64,000 bases of DNA from Paenarthrobacter nicotinovorans (GTDB lineage Bacteria; Actinomycetota; Actinomycetes; Actinomycetales; Micrococcaceae): the NCBI RefSeq assembly GCF_007670255.1, contig NZ_SZVS01000003.1, positions 1-64,000 of the forward strand, in the 5' to 3' direction. Under the pieces are notes generated by a model. It worked only from the letters and a program-made list of their open reading frames with translations, made no database searches and was not told the DNA's origin. The position numbers were made by a program, and so were the translations under genes. Below, piece by piece: positions 1 to 8,269 of this stretch (position 1 is the stretch's first letter; each line of letters begins with the position of its first letter).

Positions 1-82
1 GAGCCAGCTGGCGAACCTGCCGTCCACCCGGCCACTGGGCCGGATCCAGATGGCGAACACGTCGGCGGCCGCCGTCGTTGCT

Positions 83-1099
83 TCAGGAAGCGTTGTAGCC
101 GTAGGGGTTGTTCTTCTGCCAGCGCCAGTGGTCCTCGCACATCTGGTCCACTGTTTTGGTGGTCGACCAGCCAAGGTCGGCCAAAGCCGAAGAAGCGTCG
201 GCCCAGAAAGCGGGGAGATCGCCTGCACGGCGTCCCGTGATCTCGTAAGGGATCGGCTGGCCCACAGCCTTTTCGAAGGAACGGAGTACCTCCAGCACGG
301 AAGAGCCACGGCCTGAGCCCAGGTTCCACCGGCGGACGCCAGCGCGGTTGGCGATGTAGCTCAGGGCTGCTACATGGCCCTCGGCAAGGTCCACCACGTG
401 GATGTAGTCACGTTGTGCCGTGCCGTCCGGGGTGTCGTAGTCACCGCCGAAGACCATTAGCTTCTCGCGGCGTCCAACGGCTACCTGGGCGATGAACGGA
501 ACGAGGTTGTTCGGAATGCCCTGGGGGTCTTCGCCGATACGGCCGGACGGGTGCGCTCCCACGGGGTTGAAGTAGCGCAGCAGTGCTATGTGCCAGCGGT
601 CGTCCGCGTTGCCCAGGTCGGAGAGGATGTCCTCGATCTGTTCCTTGGTGCGGCCGTAGGGGTTGTTGGCACCGATTTCCATCTTCTCGATGTAGGGGAT
701 CGGGTTGTGCTCGCCGTACACCGTTGCCGAGGAGCTGAAGACGATGGAGCGGACATCGTGCTTGTCCATCGCGCGGAGCAGGTTCAGGGTGCCCACAATG
801 TTGTTGTAGTAATACGCGAGGGGTTCCTGGACGGACTCGCCAACTGCCTTCAAACCCGCGAAGTGGATGACGGCGTCGATCTGGTGCTGGTCGAACACGG
901 CCTCAACAGCGGGCTCGTCCACCAGGTCGACCTTGTGGAAGGCGGCGGTCTTGCCGGTCAGCTCGGACACGCGGCGGAGTGACTCCTCGCTGGAGTTCAC
1001 CAGGTTGTCCAGCACGACGACGTCGTGGCCGGCTTCCTGAAGGGACAAGACGGTGTGGGAGCCGATGTAGCCGGTGCCACCCGTGACAAGAATTTTCAT
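83..1099 (-). CDS. galE: UDP-glucose 4-epimerase
   Basis: A 338-residue short-chain dehydrogenase/reductase-type epimerase that interconverts UDP-glucose and UDP-galactose in the cytosol (Leloir pathway, cell-wall sugar supply). The N-terminal NAD site reads TGGTGYIG (residues 6-13). The catalytic set is Ser124 in SSSATVYG plus Tyr148 and Lys152 in NPYGRTK, all where GalE has them, and length is normal for the family. An upstream in-frame start would add 20 residues, but the NAD-binding strand begins at MKILVTGG. That ATG is preceded by TAGCGT (1107-1112 on this strand) with a 7-nt spacer and no ribosome site, so the mRNA is probably leaderless. The TetR gene is divergent, 80 bp away. Confidence 0.96.
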   Translation of the reverse strand: MKILVTGGTGYIGSHTVLSLQEAGHDVVVLDNLVNSSEESLRRVSELTGKTAAFHKVDLVDEPAVEAVFDQHQIDAVIHFAGLKAVGESVQEPLAYYYNNIVGTLNLLRAMDKHDVRSIVFSSSATVYGEHNPIPYIEKMEIGANNPYGRTKEQIEDILSDLGNADDRWHIALLRYFNPVGAHPSGRIGEDPQGIPNNLVPFIAQVAVGRREKLMVFGGDYDTPDGTAQRDYIHVVDLAEGHVAALSYIANRAGVRRWNLGSGRGSSVLEVLRSFEKAVGQPIPYEITGRRAGDLPAFWADASSALADLGWSTTKTVDQMCEDHWRWQKNNPYGYNAS

Positions 1100-1179
1100 G
1101 GTCCCTACGCTATCGGAAATCGAGGGCACGCCGCTCCGTGTTGAGCGGAGTGGAAGCACGTTCGTGCTAAAAACGATTA

Positions 1180-1803
1180 GTGCCCAAAATTGTTGATGCC
1201 GAAGCCCGGCGCCAGGAAGTCGTCCACGCCGTATTCAGGATCATCGCCAGTGATGGCTTGGAGCGGGCCTCCCTCAGGGAGGTAGCGGATGAGGCCGGGT
1301 TGGCTGTGGGCTCTGTGCGTCACTATTTTGCCAGCAGCGATGAACTACTCGTCTTCTCTTTCGGGGCAGTGATAGACCGCATTGCCGGACGGCTTGAATC
1401 CGCCCTTGCGGCGGTAGAGCAGGAAGTCCTCGGCACCCCGGAACAAGACGCTGCCGTCCTGAACCTCCTGGGCCAGCTCTTGCCCCTGGACGAGGAACTC
1501 GCCGTCGACGCCTGCGTGTGGATGGCTTTCCGGCACGCTGCCCGCATCAAGCCGGTCCTGGCCCCGGAAGCAGAGCGGAGCCACAGGGCGGTGGCTGCGA
1601 TCGTGGGCCGCCTGATCCTTCTCCTGAACCCAGCCCAGGCTGACCACCAGCAGAATCTTGTCACCGAGGCTGAGCGGCTCCTGGCCACCATGGATGGGCT
1701 GAGCATGCACGCTTTGCTGCAACCGGAGTGGATGACGGCCGAAGTGTGCAGCGATGTCCTCACGGCCCACCTGAGGTCGCTGCGGGAGCTGGCAGCCCCC
1801 TAG
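1180..1803 (+). CDS. TetR family transcriptional regulator
   Basis: A 207-residue TetR-type repressor. The N-terminal helix-turn-helix spans about residues 31-50 (SLREVADEAGLAV then SVRHYF), preceded by the usual first helix. The remaining helical domain would bind a ligand I cannot predict. It starts with GTG, with no Shine-Dalgarno; TAAAAA lies 6 nt upstream, so leaderless translation is possible but weaker than elsewhere in this window. It is divergent from galE across 80 bp, so its operator could lie there, but I see no convincing palindrome. Target and ligand are unknown. Confidence 0.88.
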   Translation: MPKIVDAEARRQEVVHAVFRIIASDGLERASLREVADEAGLAVGSVRHYFASSDELLVFSFGAVIDRIAGRLESALAAVEQEVLGTPEQDAAVLNLLGQLLPLDEELAVDACVWMAFRHAARIKPVLAPEAERSHRAVAAIVGRLILLLNPAQADHQQNLVTEAERLLATMDGLSMHALLQPEWMTAEVCSDVLTAHLRSLRELAAP

Positions 1804-1820
1804 CGCCTGAAGCCCCGTAG

Positions 1821-1880
1821 CGCCGGCAAGGGACCTCCAGCGCTGGCAAGGGACCTCCAGCACGGGCAAGGGACAGGGTC
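1821..1880. repeat. Three 20-bp tandem repeats
   Basis: Three head-to-tail units of exactly 20 bp lie just after the TetR gene. Units one and two (1821-1840, 1841-1860) differ at one base. Unit three (1861-1880) keeps the GGGCAAGGGAC core and then diverges. The core GGCAAGGGACCTCCAG contains no ORF and does not form a good hairpin. It could be a binding array for a regulator, or simply slipped-strand duplication. Confidence 0.8.
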
Positions 1881-1934
1881 GCTGATCAGGAATAGACTGG
1901 ATGGTGTCGGTATCCTGCTGCGGGAGGTCTTGGG

Positions 1935-2546
1935 ATGCACGTATCAGACGGCCAAGGGTGGCGTATCACCATGGACACGTCCGGACCGATGCTCATTGCA
2001 CTGTACTTGCGCGACGTCGCTGGCTTGGATGGTGCGGGAAGACCCAGCCTGTCCCACGCCGATCCCAAAGTCCGGCATGCCGACCACAGCCACCTCACCT
2101 CGGATGTTGGCGGCATCAGTGCCCTCAAAACGGAGTGGGAAGCCTGGTGGGAGAGGCTGTTGAAGTCCTACCCCAACCCGGTGACGGAGCTGGCGCCGCC
2201 GAGTTTCAAGGCGTTCGGCAACTAGCCTGCCTTGCAGAGGGTCCTGCAGGCCCACTTTGGCTCCGCCTTGGGATGGGCTACGGACAGGATCGACGAATAT
2301 GCCCGTCTTGAGGCCGAACGGGCAGCGAGCGGCATGACCGAGCTTCTAAGCGAGATGGTGGAGGACAGGCTGCTGGAGGTTGGGCGCAGCTCGCGGGATT
2401 TTGATCTCACCATCATCGAGCTGCCGCTCAAAGGACCCCGCGCTTGGTACTTGGAGCCCAACACCATGATCATGAGCCACCGGTTGATGTCCCAACCGGA
2501 TGCCTTCCGCAGCTACGTCCAACCCGTGGTGGAGCTCCTCGCCTGA
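1935..2546 (+). pseudogene. Hypothetical gene split by one in-frame amber codon
   Basis: Two open segments, 1935-2225 (96 codons) and 2226-2546, lie in the same frame and are separated only by a TAG at 2223-2225. Joined, they give a protein of about 203 residues. The start is well supported: GGGAGG sits about 9 nt before ATG 1935. The second half has no ribosome site of its own near its first in-frame start (2232). Its composition is coding-like: charged amphipathic stretches such as RIDEYARLEAERAA, with ordered codon use continuing straight across the stop. I do not recognise the family. Either this is a recent nonsense mutation, a sequencing error, or two separate peptides. It converges on the next gene with a 1-bp gap. 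Confidence 0.6.
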
Positions 2547-2547
2547 C

Positions 2548-3390
2548 TCAGGTGGGGGGAGCGGAGACCGTGATCGTGACGGTCTCTGAGGGAGCGGTGG
2601 CGGCGTGCCAGCCATCGCGCTTCTCCCGGTTCCACGTCTGCCCCGCCACATCCACCTGGGTAATGGCCAAGGCCTTCGCATTTGCCACCGCCCAGTGTGC
2701 CACGGCCCACGCCTGGGTTCCGGTCACCTCCAGCTGCACCGAGCGGCCCTGGACCGAGGCAGGCTGGGTGCCGAACGCCGTCGTGAGTTCATCGACGACG
2801 ACGGCAGGGTCACCTGCCGCTTCAGGCATGCGCAGTTCGCAGTTCAGCGAGGATTCCGAGTGCCCGGTCAGTGCTGAGGCGAAGGCCCGGCCCATCGGCT
2901 CATGTTGGGCGTACGCGCGGGGAAAGGCCGAGCGTTGGACTGCCTGCGCCGCCTGCGTGATTTCCATGGTCTCGTAGCCCGGGATTTTGACCAGTCCGTC
3001 GTAGAACGCGTTGGTGGCGTAGACGGGGTCCATGACCTGCGCCTCGGTGCCCCAGCCCTGCGACGGCCTCTGTTGGAACAGCCCCCGGGAATCGGGGCCG
3101 GCTTCGTCACCGTAGTTGATGTTGCGCAGCCGGGATTCCTGCATGGCTGTGGCCAAGGCGATGCTGGCGGCCCTGGGCGGCAGCCCCCGCTTGACGGAGA
3201 TTGCCGTGATGAGCGATGCGTTCGCGGCCTGGTCCGTGGCCAACTCGTGGCTTTCAGAACCCACGACGGCGGTGCAGCGCTCCGTGACAAGGGTCTCAGA
3301 GCGCTGCAGTACAGCCACGATCGCGTAGATGGCGCCTGCTACCAAGGACAAGGCCAGCACCGCTACGATGGCGCGGCGGAACCGGCGCAC
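2548..3390 (-). CDS. Membrane-anchored lysozyme-like protein
   Basis: A 280-residue protein with one N-terminal membrane helix (about residues 7-28), so most of it is outside the cell. A lysozyme-like fold is suggested by ALATAMQESRLRN (about 79-90, candidate catalytic Glu85), then GLFQQRPSQGWGT (103-115) and DPVYATNAFYDGL, the pattern of actinobacterial transglycosylase-like exported proteins. A possible role is peptidoglycan cleavage or remodelling; activity is inferred. Relatives are sometimes labelled heavy-metal transporter, which nothing here supports. The GTG start has a strong GGAGG about 7 nt upstream. It ends tail to tail with the amber-split gene and is downstream of dapD on the same strand. 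Confidence 0.75.
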   Translation of the reverse strand: MRRFRRAIVAVLALSLVAGAIYAIVAVLQRSETLVTERCTAVVGSESHELATDQAANASLITAISVKRGLPPRAASIALATAMQESRLRNINYGDEAGPDSRGLFQQRPSQGWGTEAQVMDPVYATNAFYDGLVKIPGYETMEITQAAQAVQRSAFPRAYAQHEPMGRAFASALTGHSESSLNCELRMPEAAGDPAVVVDELTTAFGTQPASVQGRSVQLEVTGTQAWAVAHWAVANAKALAITQVDVAGQTWNREKRDGWHAATAPSETVTITVSAPPT

Positions 3391-3403
3391 GGATGTCCTC
3401 CTG

Positions 3404-4429
3404 CTAGTTGGCGTGAAGTGCCTCGTTCAACTCCACGGTCTGGCCCTTGCGCGGAAGGACTTCCACGCCACCAGTGGTGGAGTTGCGGCGGAACAGCAGG
3501 TTGGGAACGCCGGAGAGTTCCACGGCCTTGATGATCTGGCTGGTGTCTTCGCCGTTCTCGTCCTTCGGGCCCGGCACGCGGACGCGGGTACCGGCGGTGA
3601 CGTAGAGGCCGGCTTCGACCACGGAGTCGTCACCGATGCTGATGCCCACACCGGAGTTCGCGCCGAGCAGTACGCGCTCACCCAGGGCGATCTTTTCCTT
3701 GCCGCCACCGGAGAGCGTGCCCATGATGGACGCGCCGCCACCGACGTCGGTACCGTCACCGGCTACGACACCGGCCGAGATGCGGCCCTCAACCATGGAG
3801 GTGCCCAGGGTTCCGGCGTTGAAGTTGACGAAGCCTTCGTGCATCACAGTGGTGCCTTCGGCGAGGTGCGCACCCAGGCGGACGCGGTCGGCGTCGGCGA
3901 TTCGCACACCGGTGGGAACCACGTAGTCAACCATGCGCGGGAACTTGTCCACGCCGTAGACAACCACGTTGCCGCGCTTGCGCAGGCGGGCACGGGTCAG
4001 TTCGAAGCCCTCAACCGCAGCGGGGCCAAAGTTGGTCCAGACCACGTTGGGGAGCTTTCCGAAAACGCCGTCAAGGTTGATGCTGTTCGGCTTGACCAAG
4101 CGGTGGGAGAGCAGGTGCAGACGAAGGTAGGCGTCGGCAGTGTCCGCCGGGGCGGCGTCGAGGTCGATCTGTGCGAAGACCACCTTCTGCTCGGTGCCGC
4201 GGTCGGCATCCTTGCTTTCTTCCGCCAGGGCACTGAGTGCGGGATCGGCGTTTTCGACGTCGCGCAGGGTCTCGGCCGCAACGCCGAGCGAGGGGGCCGG
4301 GAACCACACGTCCAGAACGGTTGCTTCCCCTGAGGCCGAAGTGGCTATGGTGGCGAGGCCGAATCCGTAAGCTGATCGATCGTTGGCGGGCGCGTCTGCG
4401 GGCGCAGTGGAGGAAGCAGTTTCAGTCAT
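3404..4429 (-). CDS. dapD: Tetrahydrodipicolinate N-succinyltransferase
   Basis: The 341-residue actinobacterial-type DapD. It transfers succinyl from succinyl-CoA to tetrahydrodipicolinate in the succinylase branch of diaminopimelate/lysine synthesis. An N-terminal alpha/beta domain is followed by a left-handed parallel beta-helix of hexapeptide turns (about residues 170-290: [44 protein letters not shown] turns). A disordered Ala/Thr-rich tip of about 18 residues precedes the conserved [11 protein letters not shown] 4429 is preceded by TAGACT (4436-4441, this strand) with 6 nt between and no Shine-Dalgarno, which suggests a leaderless mRNA. It is divergent from dapE, the enzyme two steps later, with an 85-bp shared control region. 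Confidence 0.95.
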   Translation of the reverse strand: MTETASSTAPADAPANDRSAYGFGLATIATSASGEATVLDVWFPAPSLGVAAETLRDVENADPALSALAEESKDADRGTEQKVVFAQIDLDAAPADTADAYLRLHLLSHRLVKPNSINLDGVFGKLPNVVWTNFGPAAVEGFELTRARLRKRGNVVVYGVDKFPRMVDYVVPTGVRIADADRVRLGAHLAEGTTVMHEGFVNFNAGTLGTSMVEGRISAGVVAGDGTDVGGGASIMGTLSGGGKEKIALGERVLLGANSGVGISIGDDSVVEAGLYVTAGTRVRVPGPKDENGEDTSQIIKAVELSGVPNLLFRRNSTTGGVEVLPRKGQTVELNEALHAN

Positions 4430-4435
4430 GGGCCA

Positions 4436-4508
4436 AGTCTATCCAGCAGGCGGAGGTCGTCTGAAACCCGTCCCACGCCTCAGAAGTCGCATTTGTTGGC
4501 ATTAAGCT
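4436..4508. promoter_or_regulatory. Divergent dapD/dapE promoter region
   Basis: Two -10-like hexamers face outward: TAGACT for dapD (4441 down to 4436) and TAAGCT for dapE (4503-4508). Each ends 6 nt before its start codon. Neither gene has a usable Shine-Dalgarno, so both transcripts probably begin at the start codon. No clear -35 boxes and no operator palindrome were seen between them. Confidence 0.55.
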
Positions 4509-4514
4509 GAAGGG

Positions 4515-5645
4515 GTGACCCTGAACCCCGCTCCCGCCCTCCTTGACCTGCGCCAGGACGTTGCCCTCCTGACGGCAGCGATCATCGACTTCAACAGTGT
4601 CTCCGGCAACGAGACCGAACTGGCCGACGCCGTTGAGGCTGCCCTGCGCGCCATTCCGGCGTACACGGTGGTCCGCGACGGCGATGCCATCATTGCCCGG
4701 ACAGAACTTGGACGCCCTGAGCGCGTCATCCTGGCCGGCCACCTGGATACTGTTCCGTTGCCAACTGTTGAAGGATCGTTGGGCACCGTCCCGGCAACGT
4801 GGGAATCGGGCACCCCGGGGGAGGGCGTGCTCTATGGCCGCGGCACCACGGACATGAAAGGCGGCGTTGCGGTTCAGCTCGCGCTGGCGGCAACACTGTT
4901 CGACGGCGGACGGCAACCGGACAAGGACGTCACCTTCGTGTTTTACGACCACGAAGAAGTGGAAGCGGTCAAGAGCGGATTGGGCCGGCTGGTCCGCAAC
5001 CACGGGGAGCTGCTGACTGGCGACTTTGCGATTTTGCTGGAACCGACGCACGGCACTGTTGAAGGCGGGTGCAACGGAACCAGCCGCTTTGAGGCCACCA
5101 CTTTCGGCGAAACAGCCCACTCAGCACGTGCATGGATGGGCGTCAACGCGATCCACGCCGCTGCCCCGATCCTTGAGCGCTTGGCCGCCTACGAGCCCAA
5201 GACCATCAACGTTGATGGCCTGGACTACCGTGAAAGCCTCAATGCCGTGAAGATCAACGGCGGCACCGCGGGCAATGTCATTCCGGACCGTTGCGTGGTG
5301 GAGATCAATTACCGCTTCGCTCCGGACAAGACCCCGGATGACGCAGAGGCGCATGTCCGGGAACTTTTGGAGGGCTTCGACGTCGTACGTACCGATGCGG
5401 CAGCCGGGGCGCGTCCCGGCCTCAACCACCCCGCCGCCGCGTCCTTTGTTGCCGCCGTGGGTGCTGAGCCCAAGCCCAAATACGGTTGGACCGACGTCGC
5501 GCGTTTCAGCGAGCTGGGCATCCCGGCGGTGAACTTCGGCCCCGGCGATCCGCTGCTGGCGCACAAGGACAACGAACACGTCGACGCCGATGCCATCCGC
5601 GAGTGCCTGCGTGCACTCCGGACGTGGCTGGCGCCGTCGGCGTAG
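4515..5645 (+). CDS. dapE: Succinyl-diaminopimelate desuccinylase
   Basis: A 376-residue M20 metallohydrolase that removes succinate from N-succinyl-LL-diaminopimelate. Metal ligands are visible: GHLDTVP (His76, Asp78), GRGTTDMKGG (Asp113), the YDHEEVE pair (Glu147 base, Glu148 metal), and a C-terminal His in LLAHKDNEHVD. The lid domain lies between (about 175-290). The GTG start has GAAGGG directly against it, too close to serve as a ribosome site, while TAAGCT ends 6 nt upstream, so the message is probably leaderless. It is paired head to head with dapD and ends in a strong terminator. Confidence 0.95.
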   Translation: MTLNPAPALLDLRQDVALLTAAIIDFNSVSGNETELADAVEAALRAIPAYTVVRDGDAIIARTELGRPERVILAGHLDTVPLPTVEGSLGTVPATWESGTPGEGVLYGRGTTDMKGGVAVQLALAATLFDGGRQPDKDVTFVFYDHEEVEAVKSGLGRLVRNHGELLTGDFAILLEPTHGTVEGGCNGTSRFEATTFGETAHSARAWMGVNAIHAAAPILERLAAYEPKTINVDGLDYRESLNAVKINGGTAGNVIPDRCVVEINYRFAPDKTPDDAEAHVRELLEGFDVVRTDAAAGARPGLNHPAAASFVAAVGAEPKPKYGWTDVARFSELGIPAVNFGPGDPLLAHKDNEHVDADAIRECLRALRTWLAPSA

Positions 5646-5662
5646 ACCTGCTCCATAGCGCG

Positions 5663-5698
5663 AAGGAGGCCCGCAGCCAGGTGGCTGCGGGCCTCCTT
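5663..5698 (+). terminator. Terminator after dapE
   Basis: A 17-bp inverted repeat (AAGGAGGCCCGCAGCCA and its complement) is separated by two bases, so the inner pairs open to make the loop. It ends in TTTA. It isolates dapE from the secreted-protein pair downstream. Confidence 0.85.
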
Positions 5699-5752
5699 TA
5701 TGATCGCCGACTCTTCCCTATTGCCTCATTAGACGCAGCATGTAGACTCGCA

Positions 5753-5792
5753 TGACAATTCTTGTCAAGATTTGTCAATTAATGACTACTTA
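5753..5792 (+). promoter_or_regulatory. Candidate operator and promoter of the secreted pair
   Basis: An AT-rich stretch holds a perfect palindrome TGACAA-TTC-TTGTCA (5753-5767), followed exactly 10 bp on by a second TTGTCAA (5762-5768 and 5772-5778). TTGTCA resembles a -35, and TACTTA (5787-5792) could be the -10 with a long 19-bp spacer. Half-sites on one helix face that overlap a -35 look like a repressor or activator site. Which factor binds is unknown. Confidence 0.4.
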
Positions 5793-5804
5793 GTTGGGGG
5801 AAGT

Positions 5805-6248
5805 ATGAGATTTAGATTGAAAGCAGCTGCATCGATCAGCATTGCGCTATTTTCACTTGGATTCATGGGTCCTGCTGTAGCTTCGGACTCCGCAGCCACG
5901 CAAGTGGCGGGAGATGCGTCCGCTTCGACGGTCGCCACACCCAACTGCTTCGCAAGTCCTGGATTGGCGGTGGGCAGTTCCATTACTGCCTATGGGTTTG
6001 GTCGCTGCATGTACACGCCGCCATTGACACTGGGTGTGGCTGTTACCTTGTATCACAATGGGTGGTACGTAAATGACTCGTATACGAGCTGTTCTCTGTC
6101 CTCCGGCGGCGGAGACTGTCAGGGCATAAACGTGACTTCCGCCTATGCTTCGGGAAACTGGTGTTCGCGGGTCCTTATTGACTATATCGAGCCCGGAACC
6201 GGAAAGTTCCAACAATCGGCCTCAAGCACCGGAGCAGGGTGCCCGTGA
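5805..6248 (+). CDS. Small secreted protein with six cysteines, unknown function
   Basis: A 147-residue protein I do not recognise. The start at ATG 5805 (GGGGGAAG just upstream) gives a clean Sec signal peptide: basic MRFRLK, a hydrophobic core to about residue 22, then AVAS as a signal-peptidase site. The mature part is Ser/Gly/Tyr-rich with six Cys (PNC, GRC, TSC, GDC, NWC, AGC near the C-terminus), an even number suited to three disulfides, and no transmembrane segment. Codon use and base composition are more AT-rich than its neighbours, suggesting later acquisition. Its TGA overlaps the next start by one base. An extracellular disulfide-stabilised effector, inhibitor or surface protein is possible; nothing proves a role. 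Confidence 0.75.
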   Translation: MRFRLKAAASISIALFSLGFMGPAVASDSAATQVAGDASASTVATPNCFASPGLAVGSSITAYGFGRCMYTPPLTLGVAVTLYHNGWYVNDSYTSCSLSSGGGDCQGINVTSAYASGNWCSRVLIDYIEPGTGKFQQSASSTGAGCP

Positions 6249-6628
6249 TGAACATCGTGAAAAGAATGCTTAGCCATGCGGCAGTCCTTGTGCTGGCGAC
6301 GGCGTCTCTGGTTGCTTCGGCGGGACCGGGGCACGCGGCCGCAAGTTGCGAGTTGAGCTCGTGGTCGGAGGTGGATGGCTATCACGGTGTAATAATCTTC
6401 TACCCAAGCTTCGTCTGCTACCAGCAAACGGGCTCAGTGTCGATGGCAACGTTCCCGAGCAACGGTGGCAACCAGTGGACGACGCCGACGCCAGGAACCT
6501 GGTATTCAGGGAACGGGTTTGCCGTACCGATGAATGGTGCTGGTACGTATTGTGGTCAGATCAACATCTACGTATCAAGTGGACTGGGTCCTGAAAGCAT
6601 AAGTTCCAGGCCCTGCGTAACTATTTAG
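6248..6628 (+). CDS. Small secreted protein with four cysteines, unknown function
   Basis: A 126-residue protein with a Sec signal peptide (MNIVKR, hydrophobic AAVLVLATASLV, cleavage after about GHA). The mature domain has four Cys (ASC, FVC, TYC, RPC) and many aromatics, Gly and Ser, consistent with a small disulfide-bonded beta-rich fold. The start ATG 6248 shares its A with the TGA of the previous gene and has GGAGCAGGG upstream, so the two are translationally coupled. GTG starts a few codons earlier are possible but would only lengthen the signal tip. The two proteins share a general look (signal peptide, Cys, GTWYSG/GNW-like aromatic patches) but I cannot align them convincingly. Function unknown. 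Confidence 0.75.
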   Translation: MNIVKRMLSHAAVLVLATASLVASAGPGHAAASCELSSWSEVDGYHGVIIFYPSFVCYQQTGSVSMATFPSNGGNQWTTPTPGTWYSGNGFAVPMNGAGTYCGQINIYVSSGLGPESISSRPCVTI

Positions 6629-6643
6629 TTCATGGCATAAGCT

Positions 6644-6676
6644 GAGACGCCCATTCCCGTCGGGAATGGGCGTCTC
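6644..6676 (+). terminator. Terminator after the secreted pair
   Basis: A 15-bp perfect stem (GAGACGCCCATTCCC and its complement) with a 3-nt loop is followed by AATTTTGT. It separates the secreted pair from the convergent gluD end. Confidence 0.88.
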
Positions 6677-6713
6677 AATTTTGTCGTTGGGGCTTTGTCA
6701 ACGCCGCGGGTTT

Positions 6714-7574
6714 TTACTTGCCAGCACCCGGTGCGTTGACCTCCAAATCTACCGTTTTGATTGCAGGCGCAGTGCCACCGGCGGCTTTCTTGGAACCGCG
6801 GCGCTCGATCCAGATCGCCAGCCGGGATACCGAAAGATTGATCAGGATGTAGATGGCGGCCCCCACGAAGAACGCGGAGAACAGGAGACTCGGTTCGAGA
6901 TCCGAAATCAACTTCACCTTACGAAGGAGCTCTTCGTACGCCACGATGTATCCCAGGGACGTGTCCTTCAGGAGCACCACCAATTGGGCTACGAGTGATG
7001 GCAGCATTCGCCGGATTGCCTGCGGAAACTCGATGCTCATTCGCGACTGGAAACTGCGAAGACCAATAGCCAGACCGGCTTCGCGTTGTCCTTTGGGCAG
7101 CGACTGGATACCGGCGCGCAGAATCTCAGCGAAAATGGCGGCGTTGTACAACACAAGGCCGCTGACAACCGCCACGAACGGGCTCGTGGCAAACACCAGG
7201 AGCACGAACAGGATCATCAGGACGACCGGCATACCGCGGAGGAATTCAAGAACCACTTGGGTGGGAACACGGACCCATGGAATCAGGGAGATCCGCAGCA
7301 GGCAGAGGGCAACGCCCAAAGGAAACGCAATCACTGCGGCGACACCAGCGGCCTGCAATGTGGCCAGCAGACCCAAGCCAAGCTGCGTCCAGACATCTTT
7401 GGCGGACTCGTTGACAAAGACTTCCCATCTGGAGGCACTAAAGATGCCTTGGGATGACAGGATCACGATGGCGCCGATAACCCCACCGAGGATGATGAGC
7501 GCGCCAATCACGGAGGCGACGAGGGACATGCGCCTGGCCTTGGGCCCGGGAACGTCATAGAGAACCGAAGTCAT
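6714..7574 (-). CDS. gluD: Glutamate/amino-acid ABC transporter permease (GluD type)
   Basis: A 286-residue inner-membrane permease of the HisM/GlnP family. Several helices (about residues 16-40, 65-95, 105-130) flank the cytoplasmic coupling loop EAGLAIGLRSFQSRMSIEFPQAIRRMLPSL, which docks on the ATPase. ATG 7574 overlaps the gluC stop (ATGA), so a longer upstream reading is rejected. Order gluA-gluB-gluC-gluD on one strand matches the glutamate uptake system of Corynebacterium. The C-terminal tail after the last helix (RRGSKKAAGG...) is basic and probably disordered. The exact amino-acid specificity is inferred from gene order. Confidence 0.9.
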   Translation of the reverse strand: MTSVLYDVPGPKARRMSLVASVIGALIILGGVIGAIVILSSQGIFSASRWEVFVNESAKDVWTQLGLGLLATLQAAGVAAVIAFPLGVALCLLRISLIPWVRVPTQVVLEFLRGMPVVLMILFVLLVFATSPFVAVVSGLVLYNAAIFAEILRAGIQSLPKGQREAGLAIGLRSFQSRMSIEFPQAIRRMLPSLVAQLVVLLKDTSLGYIVAYEELLRKVKLISDLEPSLLFSAFFVGAAIYILINLSVSRLAIWIERRGSKKAAGGTAPAIKTVDLEVNAPGAGK

Positions 7575-8221
7575 CGGGCGATCGCCACCTTTTTCTCGAC
7601 GAAGTGAGCAAGAAGTCCGAGCGGAACGGTGATCAGGAGGTAGAAGAATGCCACCCCGATCAGGATCCACATCACCGCGTCACCTCGGCTGTTGGACAAC
7701 TGGAGGCCGTAGCCGAAGAGTTCGAGGACAAAGAACGCGCCGGCAACGGATGAGTTCTTGACCAAGGCGATCATGATGTTAATCAAAGGGGGAACCACGG
7801 TACGGAGTGCTTGGGGAAGAACAACCAGCCCCAGGACCTGTGTGAATGTCATGCCGACGCTGCGTGCTGCTTCCGCTTGTCCCACAGGGACACTGTTAAC
7901 GCCCGAGCGTACAGCCTCTGCGACAAAGGCCGCGGTGTAACTGCTGAGGGCAATAATTGCCGCGACTTCGAACTGTTCAAATTTGACCCCAAGGCGGGGA
8001 AGCACAATTGCGGAAAAGAAGAAAATGATGGTTAGGGGAGTGTTTCTGGCAACCTCAACGTAGAACGTACTGAACCCCCGCAGTGCGGCGACGGGAGAGA
8101 CGCGCATGGCGGCCAGCAGGGTACCAAAGATCAGGGCGATGACGCCCGAAACAACAGCTAGAAACAGGGTTCGGAGAAATCCATCCCAATATTGGGGAAG
8201 GCTCTCGAAAATGGCGTCCAT
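7571..8221 (-). CDS. gluC: Glutamate/amino-acid ABC transporter permease (GluC type)
   Basis: A 216-residue permease, the partner of gluD. It has five predicted helices and the coupling loop AEAARSVGMTFTQVLGLVVLPQALRTVVPPL (EAA motif) near residues 115-145. Family length is normal. The stop overlaps the gluD start by 4 nt, so the permease pair is translationally coupled, as expected for a heterodimeric channel. It lies 94 bp after gluB with a hairpin between them. Confidence 0.92.
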   Translation of the reverse strand: MDAIFESLPQYWDGFLRTLFLAVVSGVIALIFGTLLAAMRVSPVAALRGFSTFYVEVARNTPLTIIFFFSAIVLPRLGVKFEQFEVAAIIALSSYTAAFVAEAVRSGVNSVPVGQAEAARSVGMTFTQVLGLVVLPQALRTVVPPLINIMIALVKNSSVAGAFFVLELFGYGLQLSNSRGDAVMWILIGVAFFYLLITVPLGLLAHFVEKKVAIAR

Positions 8222-8269
8222 GGCTTCCTTCGTCTATGCCGGGAAAAGGACTGAATCCTAAAGATGAAA

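Noticed and set aside
1..60. Possible partial minus-strand gene beginning GTG at 60 (FAIWIRPSGRVDGRF)
   Set aside because: The frame is open to the window edge but is only 20 codons long, has no ribosome site, and cannot be judged without the sequence to the left.
3329..4333. Long open frame (about 334 codons) on the plus strand opposite dapD
   Set aside because: DapD on the minus strand has full family length and motifs; the opposite frame is a GC-rich shadow without a recognisable domain.
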